Below the pieces are notes generated by a model. It searched no databases. It was not told the DNA's origin and saw only the letters and a program-made list of their open reading frames with translations. A DNA stretch of 64,000 nt from Ramazzottius varieornatus (taxonomy: Eukaryota; Tardigrada; Eutardigrada; Parachela; Ramazzottiidae): positions 1,693,270 to 1,757,269 of the forward strand of contig BDGG01000003.1 of NCBI GenBank assembly GCA_001949185.1, given 5' to 3'. The translations under genes were made by a program, and so were the position numbers. This document shows positions 20,951 to 31,610 of the stretch, piece by piece. Numbering within the stretch: the first letter of the stretch is position 1; the number at the start of each line of letters is the position of its first letter.

Positions 20951-21580
20951 TCATAATCCACTTAACCGAATGCAAGGTCGTAAGGGACTTCTTGTACTGC
21001 TCAAGGTTTTGAAAGTTCTTTCTGTTTGCTCGGCGATGCTCGGCCTTCGCAGCGCTTTCGCGTGCCTGAAAAAGGCTTTGATTATTCCTTGATCAAGCGG
21101 TTGAATTCTGCTACTCTGTTTCGGAAGCAAGAAAACGAGCTTCACGTGGGATAGACTGTCGACCTTATGACCTGATGCGTTGTTCAGCCAAAGCAGAATC
21201 TTACGAATCTGTTTTTTCATTTTCTCGTTGAGTTCTGTTAGCCAGAGAGCAAAGACAACCCCCGTTATCCAGGCCTTTTTGTTGCTCGCCCAGGTACATC
21301 CCGCTTTTTTGAAGTCCAGTTTTGCCTTAGTAAAGGCATGCGGCTTCTTGGATCGGCCAATGATGAGAGGAGGGAGCTTTTCGCCAGACGCACTGCAGCA
21401 AAACATGACTGATATCCGCGAAGGGTAGAGTTCCAGTATCCTCCGCTTTTCACCCAATGTATGCCTATCGCGTGTTCTTCCTTCACCGACAACATTGAGT
21501 TCGATAGTAGGATGAGAAACAGGCCACTTCTGTGGTAAGCGAGTTCCGTTTGCAGGATACAGGGATCTGTCGGTTGCAAG
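20951..21580 (-). pseudogene. Decayed pogo/Tigger-type transposase
   Basis: Fragments match the DDE domain of Tigger/jerky-like transposases: GLFLILLSNSMLSVKEEHAIG in one frame, then ISVMFCCSASGEKLPPLIIG, NKKAWITGVVF, KKQIRKILLWLN and HVKLVFLLPKQSSRIQPLDQGIIKAFF in another. A frameshift lies near 21450. The second catalytic Asp position reads Asn (LLWLNNASGH where LLLDN is usual), so the copy is inactive. No DNA-binding CENP-B half was recognised upstream. Confidence 0.8.
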
Positions 21581-21599
21581 GCTCCACCGGAAGTGCCTT

Positions 21600-22370
21600 T
21601 CGTTGTTCGATGATTATACGCAAGATATACTCCATTGAACCTCTGTCTGTCGAACGGATCCTCAATCTTAAAATGTCTGGCTGAATCTCCAATGCTCGTT
21701 TGATAAATACGCGGTGCGACAAGCAGGAGAATGTTCGGAACTTTTAGTAGAGAAAAAAAGCGTGAGCAACAGGCTGCTTCTGTTGCGTGAATGAACTAAC
21801 GAACAATAAATCAAAAGTGCTTATGGTGAGCACTTTTGTGTTTTCCAAAATTTTGCAATTTTGAAATCGAAAAATGGTGTCCACTTCTCGAGCGACCGGA
21901 CTGTAATGGTACAGCATGGTCTTTTGGGCTTTCTCGTGAGTCGATGAAGGTTGAAGTTTCACATGAAAGGTTACTGTAGACTCCTTTTCCCGGTAAACGG
22001 TGCCACAGAGCCGGACAAGGTCTTTCCGTGGCCCATGGGGTGAACGGTTTGTGCTCCGGTTTGGCCAGCAGAGAAGTTAGTCGACTGCCTTTGTTCTCGC
22101 CTCCCGTAGAACGTACGAACCCAAACAGAACGGATTATCTGTGACTGTTGTCCTCGTACGTTTAAACTTTGAATGCTGTCAGAGTTCATCTAATGTAGGG
22201 TCTGATCAGTGCCGACGGTTGAAGAAGGCTGAACAAAGCAGACCCAGGGTTCCCCTCAGCGATCATCTGCCTCTAAATTGTCTTGCTGATCCACTAGTCC
22301 CACTGTGCTTCGAGGTATGGAGGAGTGAGATTTCGCTTCTCTGAACTATCTAGTCTTCCATGATGGAGAC
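21600..22370. other. Spacer before oxygenase cluster
   Basis: No coding region recognised. The part from about 22260 has a diverged counterpart at about 23730-23830 (CTTGCTGATCCACTAGTCCC versus CTTGCTGAATCGATCACTAG), so it belongs to the duplicated unit. Confidence 0.5.
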
Positions 22371-22377
22371 CCAAATA

Positions 22378-23242
22378 CTGGATTTTGGTTAGTATCAGTC
22401 GCCTGGCTCGAGGGACTCGTTTGCGAATGAGCTTGCGCATACGGTGGAGAGTGTGGGGCTCGTATCTGGAAAGCCACGGTATCGACTCCGAACAGGTAAG
22501 AATAGTTCTGTCTAGATTTCAAAGAAAGCTTACGCTTACATCTGAAATTTTTCTTTGCAACTTCTTTATTTGCTCTTATCTGCAGAGCGATAAGGCGGAT
22601 AAGGCCGCGGTGTAGTACTTTAATCAGGAATTCTCGGTTAAGAAACAGTTCCCTAACGCCGTCCCTGCATGATGACGGGAAACACAGCGAAATTGGAACC
22701 GAAAGGTATACGACGAGACTATACCATACGAGTTACCATCAAATACAATGCGTCTTGTACTCTCTACTGGAGTCACACGACTTATAACACTGATTGATGG
22801 TAACAAGTACCATGTGAGGGGGCTTAGAAATGGAAACCACGAATAACAAGTTCGTATACCAGCTCCACCTGTCACAGGAATCGTCGTAGTGAATACTCGC
22901 GACATTCTTCAGTTCTGAACCTATGGTGTGAAAGCAACGGTATGAGATGCGTAGACGGTTGAACTTGTGTTTGCGGAAGCCGTCATTTTTGTTTTTGCCC
23001 CATACGTAGAGCCGGTAGAGGCACCGTGTGCGAGCTGTGGACAGTCAGCAGAACACGAAGGTTCGCCGCAGTATAGCGTTCTTCGCGGAGCCGGACTTCG
23101 ATGCGGTGGTGGAAAGTCTGGAACCGCGCTACTTCTTCAAGCCAAAAGCCAAAAGGACTACCTACTGAATCGCTTTCGTAATGCCTATCACTACGAAGAA
23201 CGTCAAGAGTTCGGTTTCATGAAACTTCAACTCGCGAGTTGA
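22378..23242 (+). pseudogene. 2OG-Fe(II) oxygenase copy 1, dead
   Basis: A diverged duplicate of the intact gene at 23837-25238. Exon 1 reads ILDFG then a stop (TAG 22390). Exon 2 reads VKKQFPN but has TAG at 22613 and further stops. The exon carrying the HxD iron ligands is reduced to a scrap matching VETTNNKFV. The last exon keeps HRVRAVDSQQNTKVRRSIAFF and RNAYHYEERQEFGFMK, with a 1-nt deletion between them. The splice sites GAAAG|GTA and ACG|GTA are still recognisable, so this was an intron-containing tandem duplicate. Confidence 0.82.
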
Positions 23243-23836
23243 GGTATGCGATCAGCGTTAGCTCGACCGCCGCTCGGCTTTTCATTCCACAGTAGCATTG
23301 CCCTTCTGACTGGATGGTGCTGCTACTGCAGCATAATTGTTTTGGGCTTTCTCGCTAGCAAGAAGATGGCTAAGGCTTCATACTATGAAGTTCATAGTAT
23401 ATAAGTTCATAGTATATATGGAAGTTTAAAGTTCCCTTTCCCGGGAAACAGCGGTACACGTAGCGCAAAGTCCATTCGATTGTCAAATGTTTGTACCCAG
23501 CGCGCATTATTGCTGCGCTTTAGGAACCAGCAAAAAAGTCGGTCGATCGTTCGGTCAGCCATGTTCTCATCTGTAGTGAAACATACGAACCGCTTATCTT
23601 TCTTTGATCGAATGATCGTCCTTAGAAAGTTCAGATGAGGAAAGCCATCAAGGTTCATCTGGTCAAGCTTGTGCCTGATTAATATCGAGGGAGGTCGAAG
23701 AGGGTACTGTGACCATCTGACTGTGTATCGTCTTGCTGAATCGATCACTAGTCCCCCCGTGAGTTTCGAAGGTATGAGGAACTGAAATTCCGTTCCTTCG
23801 AGCCGTCCTCCAAACTGTCCTCCAATCTGTGGCAGA

Positions 23837-25238
23837 ATGGAAATTCCAATATTGGATTTCGGTCGGTATCAATCGGCGGACTCGAGAGCCTCACTGGCAG
23901 ATGAGATTGTGCATACTCTAGAGACTGTGGGGTTCCTCTATTTGAAAAACCACGGTATCCCGTCCCAGCAGGTGAGAATAGTTTAACCTCAGGCAGTATC
24001 AAAGTACGGCTGCAGTACCATGAGAGTTTTTCTTTGAAATTTAATCATCGTGTATGCCCGTATTTATTTTTTCTATCATACATCATATCGTTCACAGATC
24101 GATCAGGCGGATGCAGCCGCAGTGGAGTACTTTGGTCAGGAGCTCTCGGTCAAGAAACAGTTCCCTCGTCCCAGTGTTATGACGGAAAACCCAGGAACTG
24201 GTTACTGTGAAATTGGAACCGAAAGGTGCGATCGTACGAGCCAGTCTTGAAAGTTTCTCGGTCTTCCACCACCATGATTGTTTGGTGCGTGATGGTGCAA
24301 TTAAATTCACACCGCCCTTTCGGTAGGCTGTACGAATCCAGTGTGAAGGAAGTGAAAGAGACGTTTGATTTTATCCTCTCAGATCTTCCTGTGAGTGCCG
24401 GCTCTGCAGAGCGAGTCTTAATTTTTCTCAAACCGGACTTCTCCGAAGACTATTGAAGTACACCAGGATATGTTGAACGGCGAAGGGATCCCGTAAATTC
24501 TGCCTTTGCTCTAGGAAGGAAAAGCTAAATCGGCCAAGGTTCTCATCGGGCCTCTAACCAACCTATTCAACTCCTGCGCCAAGCTAACCCTTGAACTCTT
24601 CCACTGTATCGCTCTGGGTTTGAAGTTACCCAACGAAAACTACTTCGAGGACAAACACAGAAGAATGGGCGGTCGTGATGCGAACAGCACGGCACTTCGA
24701 GTTCTTCACTACCCACCCTTCGACTCGGCGCAGAATGAGGAGAACGCAACACGTCTCGGAGCCCATACTGACTGGTGCTCCATGACCATTCTTTTTCAAC
24801 GAGGAGTCGGAGGTCTAGAAGTGGAGACCGCGGACAACAAGTTCATCCCAGCGCCACCCATCGCGGAAACTGTCCTAGTGAACATAGGCGACATTTTGCA
24901 GTTCTGGACCTGTAGCCGGTTGAAAGCAACGGTATACAGTAATATGTATGTCGATGTCGAACTTTTGTTTGGGGAACTTAATTATCGTCTTTGGCTTTCC
25001 TGTACTGTAGACGCATCGTGTGCGGGCTGTGGACAGTGAGCAGAACTCGAAGGTTCGCCGCAGTATAGCGTTCTTCGCGGAGCCGGACTTCGATGCGGTG
25101 GTGGAAAGTCTGGACCCACGGTACTACTTCAAGCCAGAACCGGCTGGCGAGTACATTCTGAACCGCTTCCGTCATGCATATCACTACCAAGAACGTCGAG
25201 ACTTCGGCTTTATGAAACCTCAATACGTCAGCGATTAG
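23837..25238 (+). CDS. 2-oxoglutarate/Fe(II)-dependent oxygenase, isopenicillin N synthase-like
   Basis: Five exons (23837-23971, 24098-24225, 24327-24390, 24515-24931, 25011-25238) give 323 aa. The fold of the isopenicillin N synthase/flavonol synthase group is complete: DIOX_N-like IPILDFGRY and VGFLYLKNHGIP, then the 2-His-1-carboxylate triad H193-x-D195 (GAHTDW) with H250 (ATTHRV), and the 2OG-binding R-x-S motif (RRSIAFF, R264/S266). It should oxidise a small organic substrate using O2 and 2-oxoglutarate; the substrate cannot be told from sequence. Family members are common in plants, fungi and bacteria and patchy in animals, but normal introns show long residence here. It sits between two dead relatives. 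Confidence 0.88.
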
Positions 25239-25559
25239 CTATAATAAGGCCTCAGGTAGCGACTTACGCTCTTCAACATTAGGCTCTCGCCAGCAAATTT
25301 TCGTGCGTTAATGTCCGCACAAAAATTGTTAGCGAGCTTCGCAAGTCTATTTGGCAGGCTTGTGGTGAATCTGAATGCAAACGTGATTTTGCTATATGGC
25401 ATTCATATCTGTTCCGCGTGTGACAGACATGTTTCCCAGAACAAATGTTGATATTCGAATGCCCTTTGTCTCGTGGTTGCAAATTAGATGTTTCAATATA
25501 CGTATGTATGCGACTGTCATCAGTCATCCTTATTGCTAGAACGCCGGTAACGAAGTCGA

Positions 25560-25691
25560 GGAGGGGGATAGCGCAGTTGAAATTTAAAACCGAGTACGAG
25601 TCAGCGCCACCTGTTAAAAGTTCCGTTCTGGTATCCGTCCGTGATGATCTGTCGTTCTGGAATCTGGACATTTGGTCGCCTTCGAGCGACG
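25560..25691 (+). pseudogene. 2OG-Fe(II) oxygenase copy 3, exon fossil
   Basis: Reads KTEYESAPPVKSSVLVSV then LSFW, aligned to PAPPIAETVLVNIGDILQFW of the intact gene. A 7-nt tandem insertion (AATCTGG, 25661-25667) shifts the frame, after which FGRLRAT precedes a GTATGG donor exactly where the intact exon 4 ends (LKAT|GTATAC). No other exon was recognised. Confidence 0.6.
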
Positions 25692-26637
25692 GTATGGTAC
25701 CTCTTCGCCGTATCGTCCGAATGGCTAGATTGGTACATTGTTTGGTGGTTTCGGAAATGCATCGAGAACCCTCAAGCCGTTCGCATGATAGTCTTCCGCT
25801 TCATGCAGGATTTCGATACCTCGATGGAGATTCGATCCAGACCGAAAAGTCTGTTTCAAGCCTCGGACTGTTAGGAAACACATTGCAAAATGTATGGAAG
25901 CACCCCATATTTACCAAGAAATAAGATCATTATGCACTCTTTGTGAATGTGCGGACACGAAAACCAGTTTGACCGAGTTTCTTCCAAATAATTCTTTTTT
26001 TTCCGACGAAATTCGCATTGACCAGGCAACGAACTGCCTACATCAACGCAAGATTCGCTGCGCTACTCTCCAGCACGTCTATCGTACTATGTATAATGAT
26101 GGTAGAAAAACCAACTTGTGACGGGAATTTTAACGATACAAGTGCATACTAAGCTAAAATAGAAACTGATTATTCTTGTGACGACGCGCCAGAGACCGTC
26201 GATTGAAAGTACGAACGTGTACTAAACAGGCGAGAACCATCTGAATGCGCGGTGCGACAAGATTTAGCGTCTAGACAAGTTCCGGTGAGGGGCGTTACTG
26301 TTAGCAATTACCCCAGAGTGACAGCCTTTGTTTGAGGAGTAATAAGTCACAGCCGCTGTCTCGTTTATCTACAGTATTCCGCCCAAGGGTGGTGCATCAG
26401 TGAAATGACGTCAAGGGTTTCCCACTTCACACCGGTGCAACCCGGATATGGTCGTAAAACGTGTCTTGATCACGAGAGCATCTTTCTTTGTTCAAAATCA
26501 TTGTTTCTTTTCTTGTTCCTAGAACAATCCTACTTACATATTTACAGTTGTGATCAGTGAGGTTTGAGCCTTGTGTTGGGTTCTCCTGTTATTGAATGGT
26601 CTGACTTTTAAACTGTGTGCAAATCACTTCATCAATC
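25692..26637. other. Spacer downstream of oxygenase cluster
   Basis: No confident coding signal; includes the promoter region of the next gene. Confidence 0.5.
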
Positions 26638-27660
26638 ATGCCTTTCGTGATCGGCAAAACGGATGTTTCAAACCAGGAATATCGCTATATTTACGAGCAC
26701 GTCGAAGTTTGGCGAATCGACCAGGACACAGGAGAAATTGTCCTCATCGAAGTTGGCGAAGAATGCAACTGGGGCGAACAGCATAGCGGGATGGTCAACA
26801 CAAACTACGGCGCCAGTTTGGCCGAGGATCCGGAAGAAGCGCATTTTAGGGAGTCAACCGATACCCCGACTTCCTCGTTCGTATCATTCGGAAGCTACCG
26901 CAAGCAACACCCGCAAGAAGTCGACTGCGGCGGCGTGTACTTTCCAAAGACCGACGCGACGATGACAGAAAGGATGGACCCGTACGATGCCGATTCTTCG
27001 GTAACTTCTTCGGGTATCAATGCAGGGCCAACCCACTCATCTTTGGTCCAGCCCAAGTCCAACTTACCGGCTGTAGCTTCAACATCGTCATTTTGTTCGT
27101 ATCGTGACGATGTCGAAGTCTCCCAAGAAGCCGCATACCCCAAAGCCCGCTTTCCAAAATGCGCCGTAGTAAAATCAAGAGGACTACCAAGCGTGAAGTT
27201 TTATGGCTCTGGCTCTTTTCGTACGGACAGTAATGAGATAGATTCGCCGCGGGTACGCTCTGCGGATCCAGACAGCGTCTCGGTTTCCTCGTTCGTGTCC
27301 TACTGCAAACCACCTCGAAAAGATGTCGATCCCACTGCGGAAGGGTACTCTTCCGAGATTTCAGCAAAGGCATCCGGGGAGACATTGGATTTGGACGAGT
27401 GCAAACCCATTCCGCCTCTTCGTTCAAAGATGGCACCACCATTCAAACTGTCCAGTACAGAGCCGACCGGTCTGGTAGTGCCTTCGTTCGTGACTTATTG
27501 CGAGGAGCCGCCACAACATCTGCGCCGCGGTCACGCTGTCCTTCCAAGTCCTGCTGTGGAAGTAGCCGTAGAGAAATCAAGCATCAAGCTGAAACTGCAT
27601 TTGAACTTTGCGAAACCGAGCAGCGCCCACACTTCGAAGCTGCTTTCTGGAGCACCATAA
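26638..27660 (+). CDS. Orphan single-exon protein with periodic SFVSY-type motif
   Basis: An uninterrupted 340-aa ORF from ATG 26638; intronless, unlike nearly all neighbours. I do not recognise the family. The first about 60 residues look folded (MPFVIGKTDVSNQEYRYIY, VEVWRIDQDTGEIVLIEVG). The rest is Ser/Pro-rich and probably disordered, with four related motifs at roughly even spacing (66-70 aa): SSFVSFGSYR near residue 79, SSFCSYRDD near 149, SSFVSYCKPP near 215 and PSFVTYCEEPP near 281. Each is followed by charged or Pro-rich sequence, as expected for a short linear binding motif repeated in a scaffold. No signal peptide or membrane span. Coding status rests on length, conserved internal repeats and a clean start. 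Confidence 0.65.
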   Translation: MPFVIGKTDVSNQEYRYIYEHVEVWRIDQDTGEIVLIEVGEECNWGEQHSGMVNTNYGASLAEDPEEAHFRESTDTPTSSFVSFGSYRKQHPQEVDCGGVYFPKTDATMTERMDPYDADSSVTSSGINAGPTHSSLVQPKSNLPAVASTSSFCSYRDDVEVSQEAAYPKARFPKCAVVKSRGLPSVKFYGSGSFRTDSNEIDSPRVRSADPDSVSVSSFVSYCKPPRKDVDPTAEGYSSEISAKASGETLDLDECKPIPPLRSKMAPPFKLSSTEPTGLVVPSFVTYCEEPPQHLRRGHAVLPSPAVEVAVEKSSIKLKLHLNFAKPSSAHTSKLLSGAP

Positions 27661-28204
27661 TTATGCACTTTGATGTGCGTTCTGGCAGTTACGTGTCCAT
27701 GTCTCTAGTTATTATTATCAAACCACTGTGCATGGCTTAGATTCTTGTCCAGACGGCTAAAATCAGTCCAACTCGTGCCTGCAGGACTTCAACACAACCT
27801 GGACCCGGTAGAATATTCCACGTATCTCTTTTCCGTCAAAATTTCATTCTTGCCCTTACGCACTTATTTTATGCGCGGTTCGTAAAATATTGTTTCCGGA
27901 AATCCTTTCGAGTCCTTTGTAATTATGCCTTGTCTTCTTCAATGCAAAGCAAGCTTAGCAACGGACGCCGCTAGGTGTGAGCTGCCATCTTGGAGGTTAC
28001 CGGGAAGACGTGAATCGTTTTTTGTCTGGTTTGACTTATCTCCCGCGTGAATGCCCCATCTCTCTTTGCGGTACTCCCAACACTGCGCACGATCCTTATC
28101 CCGAGCGACGTGATCGTGGTCTTGACGTATTGCCACGCCTGTGTCAGATATTCCTGCAAGGTCTTGCCAGACCTGTAATACATATCCGAGTAAAGCAGTC
28201 GGCC
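27661..28204. other. Spacer between orphan gene and SWT1-like gene
   Basis: The frame of the next gene stays open upstream to about 27977 without a good start, so extra leader sequence is possible. Nothing else seen. Confidence 0.4.
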
Positions 28205-29745
28205 ATGCCCAAGATTACGCCACGAGCGAGTGTTCGCAGGAGCAAGACACCGGGCCCCAAGTCTGTCAACGTGACGTCCAGCCAGCCTGTTGTCCAGACC
28301 AATGAAGTCTTCGACGAAGACAACCAGCGCGTATACGCCTCGTCTGATGGATCGTTGGGATCAGAGACCGACCTCCATACTACCCACACAATGAACGTCC
28401 AAGAAGTGAAAGGCCGCGCTGAAAACCACGGAGATGACCGCGGGTATGTCTAATCGGCCCGCGAGTCGCGTTTTAGCGAATACAACTGCCTGCCGTAACT
28501 TGCCGGAGTTACCATTCCAAAACTATGCTACAGATTTTTACGATTCTCTGATCTTTCCTACCAGACTTTTATCCTAACAGTATTGACAAAGAACCAGACA
28601 GAGTAACTGGGATATTCTTGTTGTGCGTCTCTTGCTGAGAAATAGAACAAGCATTTACTGTAGCGGGAACTTTTTTCCGTTGAAGAAGCGGCAAGAAGCA
28701 CGGAAACTCCAGCGACGAGGAAGACGAGCCCACCTACCAGGCTCCTCCTCCCAAGCCCGTGTCAAAAGAGTCCAAGCGTGTCCGCACTGACGAAGCGCAA
28801 GAAGGCCAGACAGAAAATAAGACTCGTCCGGTAGTCGCCGTCCACGACGTGACCGACGACGACAAGACCGTCGCCCGTCTGTCCAACCGACGCGGAGAAG
28901 AGACCACAGCAGGCGACGCAACGGACTTGCAAGTAAGCTTGCCCCGAAAGCTCGACCCGTCACTAGTCCTCGTCTTGGACACCAACATCCTCCTTGAAGA
29001 GAAGGGTCTTGACTTTATGGAGAAGTTCGCCAAAGGAACCTTCGACAGCTACCTGCCTTCCATCATCATCGTCATTCCCCAAGTCGTCTTCCTCGAACTC
29101 GATCGCCATAAGATTACTCGCATTGGCGACATGGCTTTCAAAGCTCGACGGGCCGTCCGCTTCCTGGAGGACAATATGGGAGTAACCAGCCCGGGTGGCT
29201 GCGACAATAATGACCCGAAAGGTCTGAAGCACAAACGCTCACGGCTCAATATCAACATTGTGATTTGACTGAGTCTTCATGTGGAAAATGGCAAAGGCTT
29301 GAATCACATCGTATTTCCAATTGGCGCACACTTCCAACCAGTAACATGAAAGCGTGCGCCACATGGAGTACCGTTGTGGTTCGGTTGAATTGACCACGTG
29401 CTAGTCATTATGCTAATTCTTATTTTTATCATCGCAGACAAGGGCAAAGAGAGCGCCTACTCGGATTTCTCCAAACGCATTGTAGGTCAGTCGATAGCCA
29501 AGTTTACGGAAGGATCGAAAGAATACCTGCAGCAGACTCCCGATGACCACTTCCTCATTTGCGCCCTTCAGCTCCAGGCGCAGTACAAGGGTAACGTCGT
29601 CAATGGTCGTACACGCATTTGGCCGATTACAAATGACCGCGTACTGCGAACACGCTGTTACGTCAACGGACTGAATGCTCGTTCACTGGATTTGCTTCTG
29701 GAGAACATCGAGAAGAAGCGTCTGGGCAGACCTTCATTACTTTAG
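28205..29745 (+). CDS. SWT1: SWT1-like PIN-domain endoribonuclease
   Basis: Exons 28205-28443, 28686-29221 and 29438-29745 give 360 aa. Residues 1-170 are basic then acidic and disordered (MPKITPRASVRRSKTPGPK; SSDEEDEPTYQAPPPK). The PIN domain starts at LVLVLDTNILLEE (about residue 173) and continues with VVFLELDRHKI, FKARRAVRFLE, PDDHFLICALQLQ and the C-terminal acidic NDRVLRTRCYVNG, the arrangement of SWT1, a nuclear endonuclease in mRNP quality control. The donor after exon 2 (AAAG|GTCTGA) is weak and chosen for phase; a donor a little upstream (CCGG|GTGGCT) is also in phase. Intron 2 contains a palindromic repeat copy. The human SWT1 HEPN-like C-terminal region is absent, so orthology is tentative. 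Confidence 0.72.
29300..29392 (+). repeat. Palindromic GTGGCGCA element, SWT1-like intron 2
   Basis: TTGGCGCACACTTCCAACC and AGCGTGCGCCACATGGAG arms around a short loop. Confidence 0.75.
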
Positions 29746-29892
29746 ATGAATGTTGACATGGACGGTGTTTTTTGGTGATTACTGTAGATTTAAGTTTTCG
29801 AACTTTGGTCTTATCGGTGTGTCGGACCCAAATGTGACGTAATTTTCGATTGCCGGCTACTTTGATCTCAGGGGAGCGCTTTTATCGAACAC

Positions 29893-29898
29893 AATAAA
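29893..29898 (+). promoter_or_regulatory. Polyadenylation signal AATAAA, SWT1-like gene
   Basis: Canonical hexamer 148 nt after the stop codon. Confidence 0.5.
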
Positions 29899-30182
29899 AA
29901 AAGATAGGACTTCGCTTCCAGAATTGTCCTTGTAACAACCGCTTGTGCCAGGAACGAACGTGGTCTTGACCACTTTTTCCAACAACGTTTAGGTTATGCA
30001 AATTCGAGATGGAGATAACCACTTGCAAATGTTTTCCCAAAACTTCCGTTTTTCTGCCAGTACGGTCCCAGGGAATTTCCGCGCCAGGACGCAGGGAACA
30101 ATATTCCGGAGATGCTTCTGACTAGCGAATCAGTTCTCCTCGGTCTAAGTTGCGCGTACTGGTTTCTGGTTTGTAGTTCAAG

Positions 30183-31508
30183 ATGGGTTCTTGGAGTCAT
30201 ATCGTGATGATGGTGTCCGTGATCGTTCTCATTAGTGCTCTGCAGCTAGCCTCGGCGGCCTATCGGCAGGAAGAGGTCGTCATCAAGAAGAAGGTTTACA
30301 CAAACTACACCGGATCAATGGACCAAGCGGACGATGGGTACTCCACCAGCAACGACGCCTACGGACAGGAGAAGGTGCACAAGGCCTACGCGAACTCCAC
30401 CGACATGAACCGGGACGACGACAATCCGGACCAAGGCGCGGAGATGGATGGCCAGTACGACGAACCGAAACCCGTGGTTTACGGTAGCGCTAAAAAGAGG
30501 TACCGTAGAAAATTGAACGTGCTTTCTTCTCGAAGCAAATGTACAAGCCTCATATTTTTAATCATGTTCATATATTTTATTCATATTTTAGTTTGTATTT
30601 TAATCTTTGTATTCATATTTTAATTAAATGTATTAGCTACGAAGAAAACCTGGTTCGATAATGTGTCCGTGAGGGAGCTAGACTCAGTGTGTGTTTGTGT
30701 TTCCAGTAAGTACGCTAAGCCAGCCTACGTTGAAGAGGAGGAATACACCACGAAGTCGTACCAGAAACCAGAGTACAAGACCACCACCGAAGCCTACGCG
30801 GAAGATGAGTACCTGCCCGAAGAGAAATACGAAGCCCCCAAGAAGACCTACTACAAGGCCACCACCACGACCAAGAGCTACAAGAAACCCATGCATTACA
30901 AAACCACCACGGTAGCTTACGCGGAAGAGGAGTACATGCCCGAAGAGAAGTACGTGGCGCCCAAGAAGACGTACTACACAACCACCACCAAGGCCTACAA
31001 GAAACCCGAATACAAGACCACGCAAGAGTATGTGGAAGAGGAAGAGTACACCACCCAGCCCTACAAGAAGGTCTACAAGCAGCCAGTCTACGCTACTGCG
31101 GCCTACGAGGAAGAACAGGAATACGAAGTACCCAAGAAGGAATACAAGGTGAGATACACCACCACGACCAAGAAGCCGTACAAGAAGGTAGTGTACACCA
31201 CGGCAGCCTATGAGGAACCAACCTACGAAGAACCCAAATATGAAGCTCGTAAGTCTGAACTTTCGTCCCCATATTGTCTCCTTCATTTTTATGTTTCCAT
31301 TGCTTTGGCTTCCCTAGCTAAACAAGAGTACGCACCAAAGAAGGAATCCTACGAGACGAAGAAGAAGCCTTATGACGCTAAGATGGAGAAGCAGATGGGA
31401 TACCCAAAGAACGCCACCGTTGTGAACATCAGAATCGTCGGTCCGAACGGCTACAAGAATATGACCGTCGTCAAGAAGCAGGGTGAAAAGGCAATGGTGT
31501 ACCAGTAA
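30183..31508 (+). CDS. Secreted Tyr/Lys/Thr-rich repeat protein
   Basis: Exons 30183-30499, 30707-31248 and 31318-31508 give 349 aa. A clear signal peptide (MGSWSHIVMMVSVIVLISAL, cleavage after ASA) is followed by an acidic N-terminal region. A repeat domain follows with units of about 40 residues built from YKKP/YQKP, KTTT, AYAEEEYMPEEKY, APKKTYY and TTTTK. Alternating Tyr-Lys and acidic blocks resemble structural cuticle, byssal or eggshell-type proteins, where Tyr is cross-linked or hydroxylated; that role is inference. The C-terminus (ATVVNIRIVGPNGYKNMTVV) is non-repetitive, with NAT and NMT N-glycosylation sequons. Introns are phase-consistent (AG|T, C|CT). The stop is 102 nt from the stop of SETD4 on the other strand. 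Confidence 0.78.
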
Positions 31509-31610
31509 GTCATCCCGAAGCCTCACCCACCAAGGACCAATCGAGCAAACTACGAAGAACTCAGGTTGTTTCACTCAGCTGCACAGAAGAAAAAAGTTCG
31601 AGTTTGTGTT

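Noticed and set aside
23370-23420. Tandem GTTCATAGTATATA repeats
   Set aside because: Only two short copies in AT-rich DNA; too little to call a distinct element.
30684-31286. 200-codon open frame antisense to the Tyr/Lys-rich protein gene
   Set aside because: It mirrors a strongly biased repeat on the other strand; composition (Gly/Leu/Val repeats) follows from codon complementarity, and the sense frame has a signal peptide and good splice sites.
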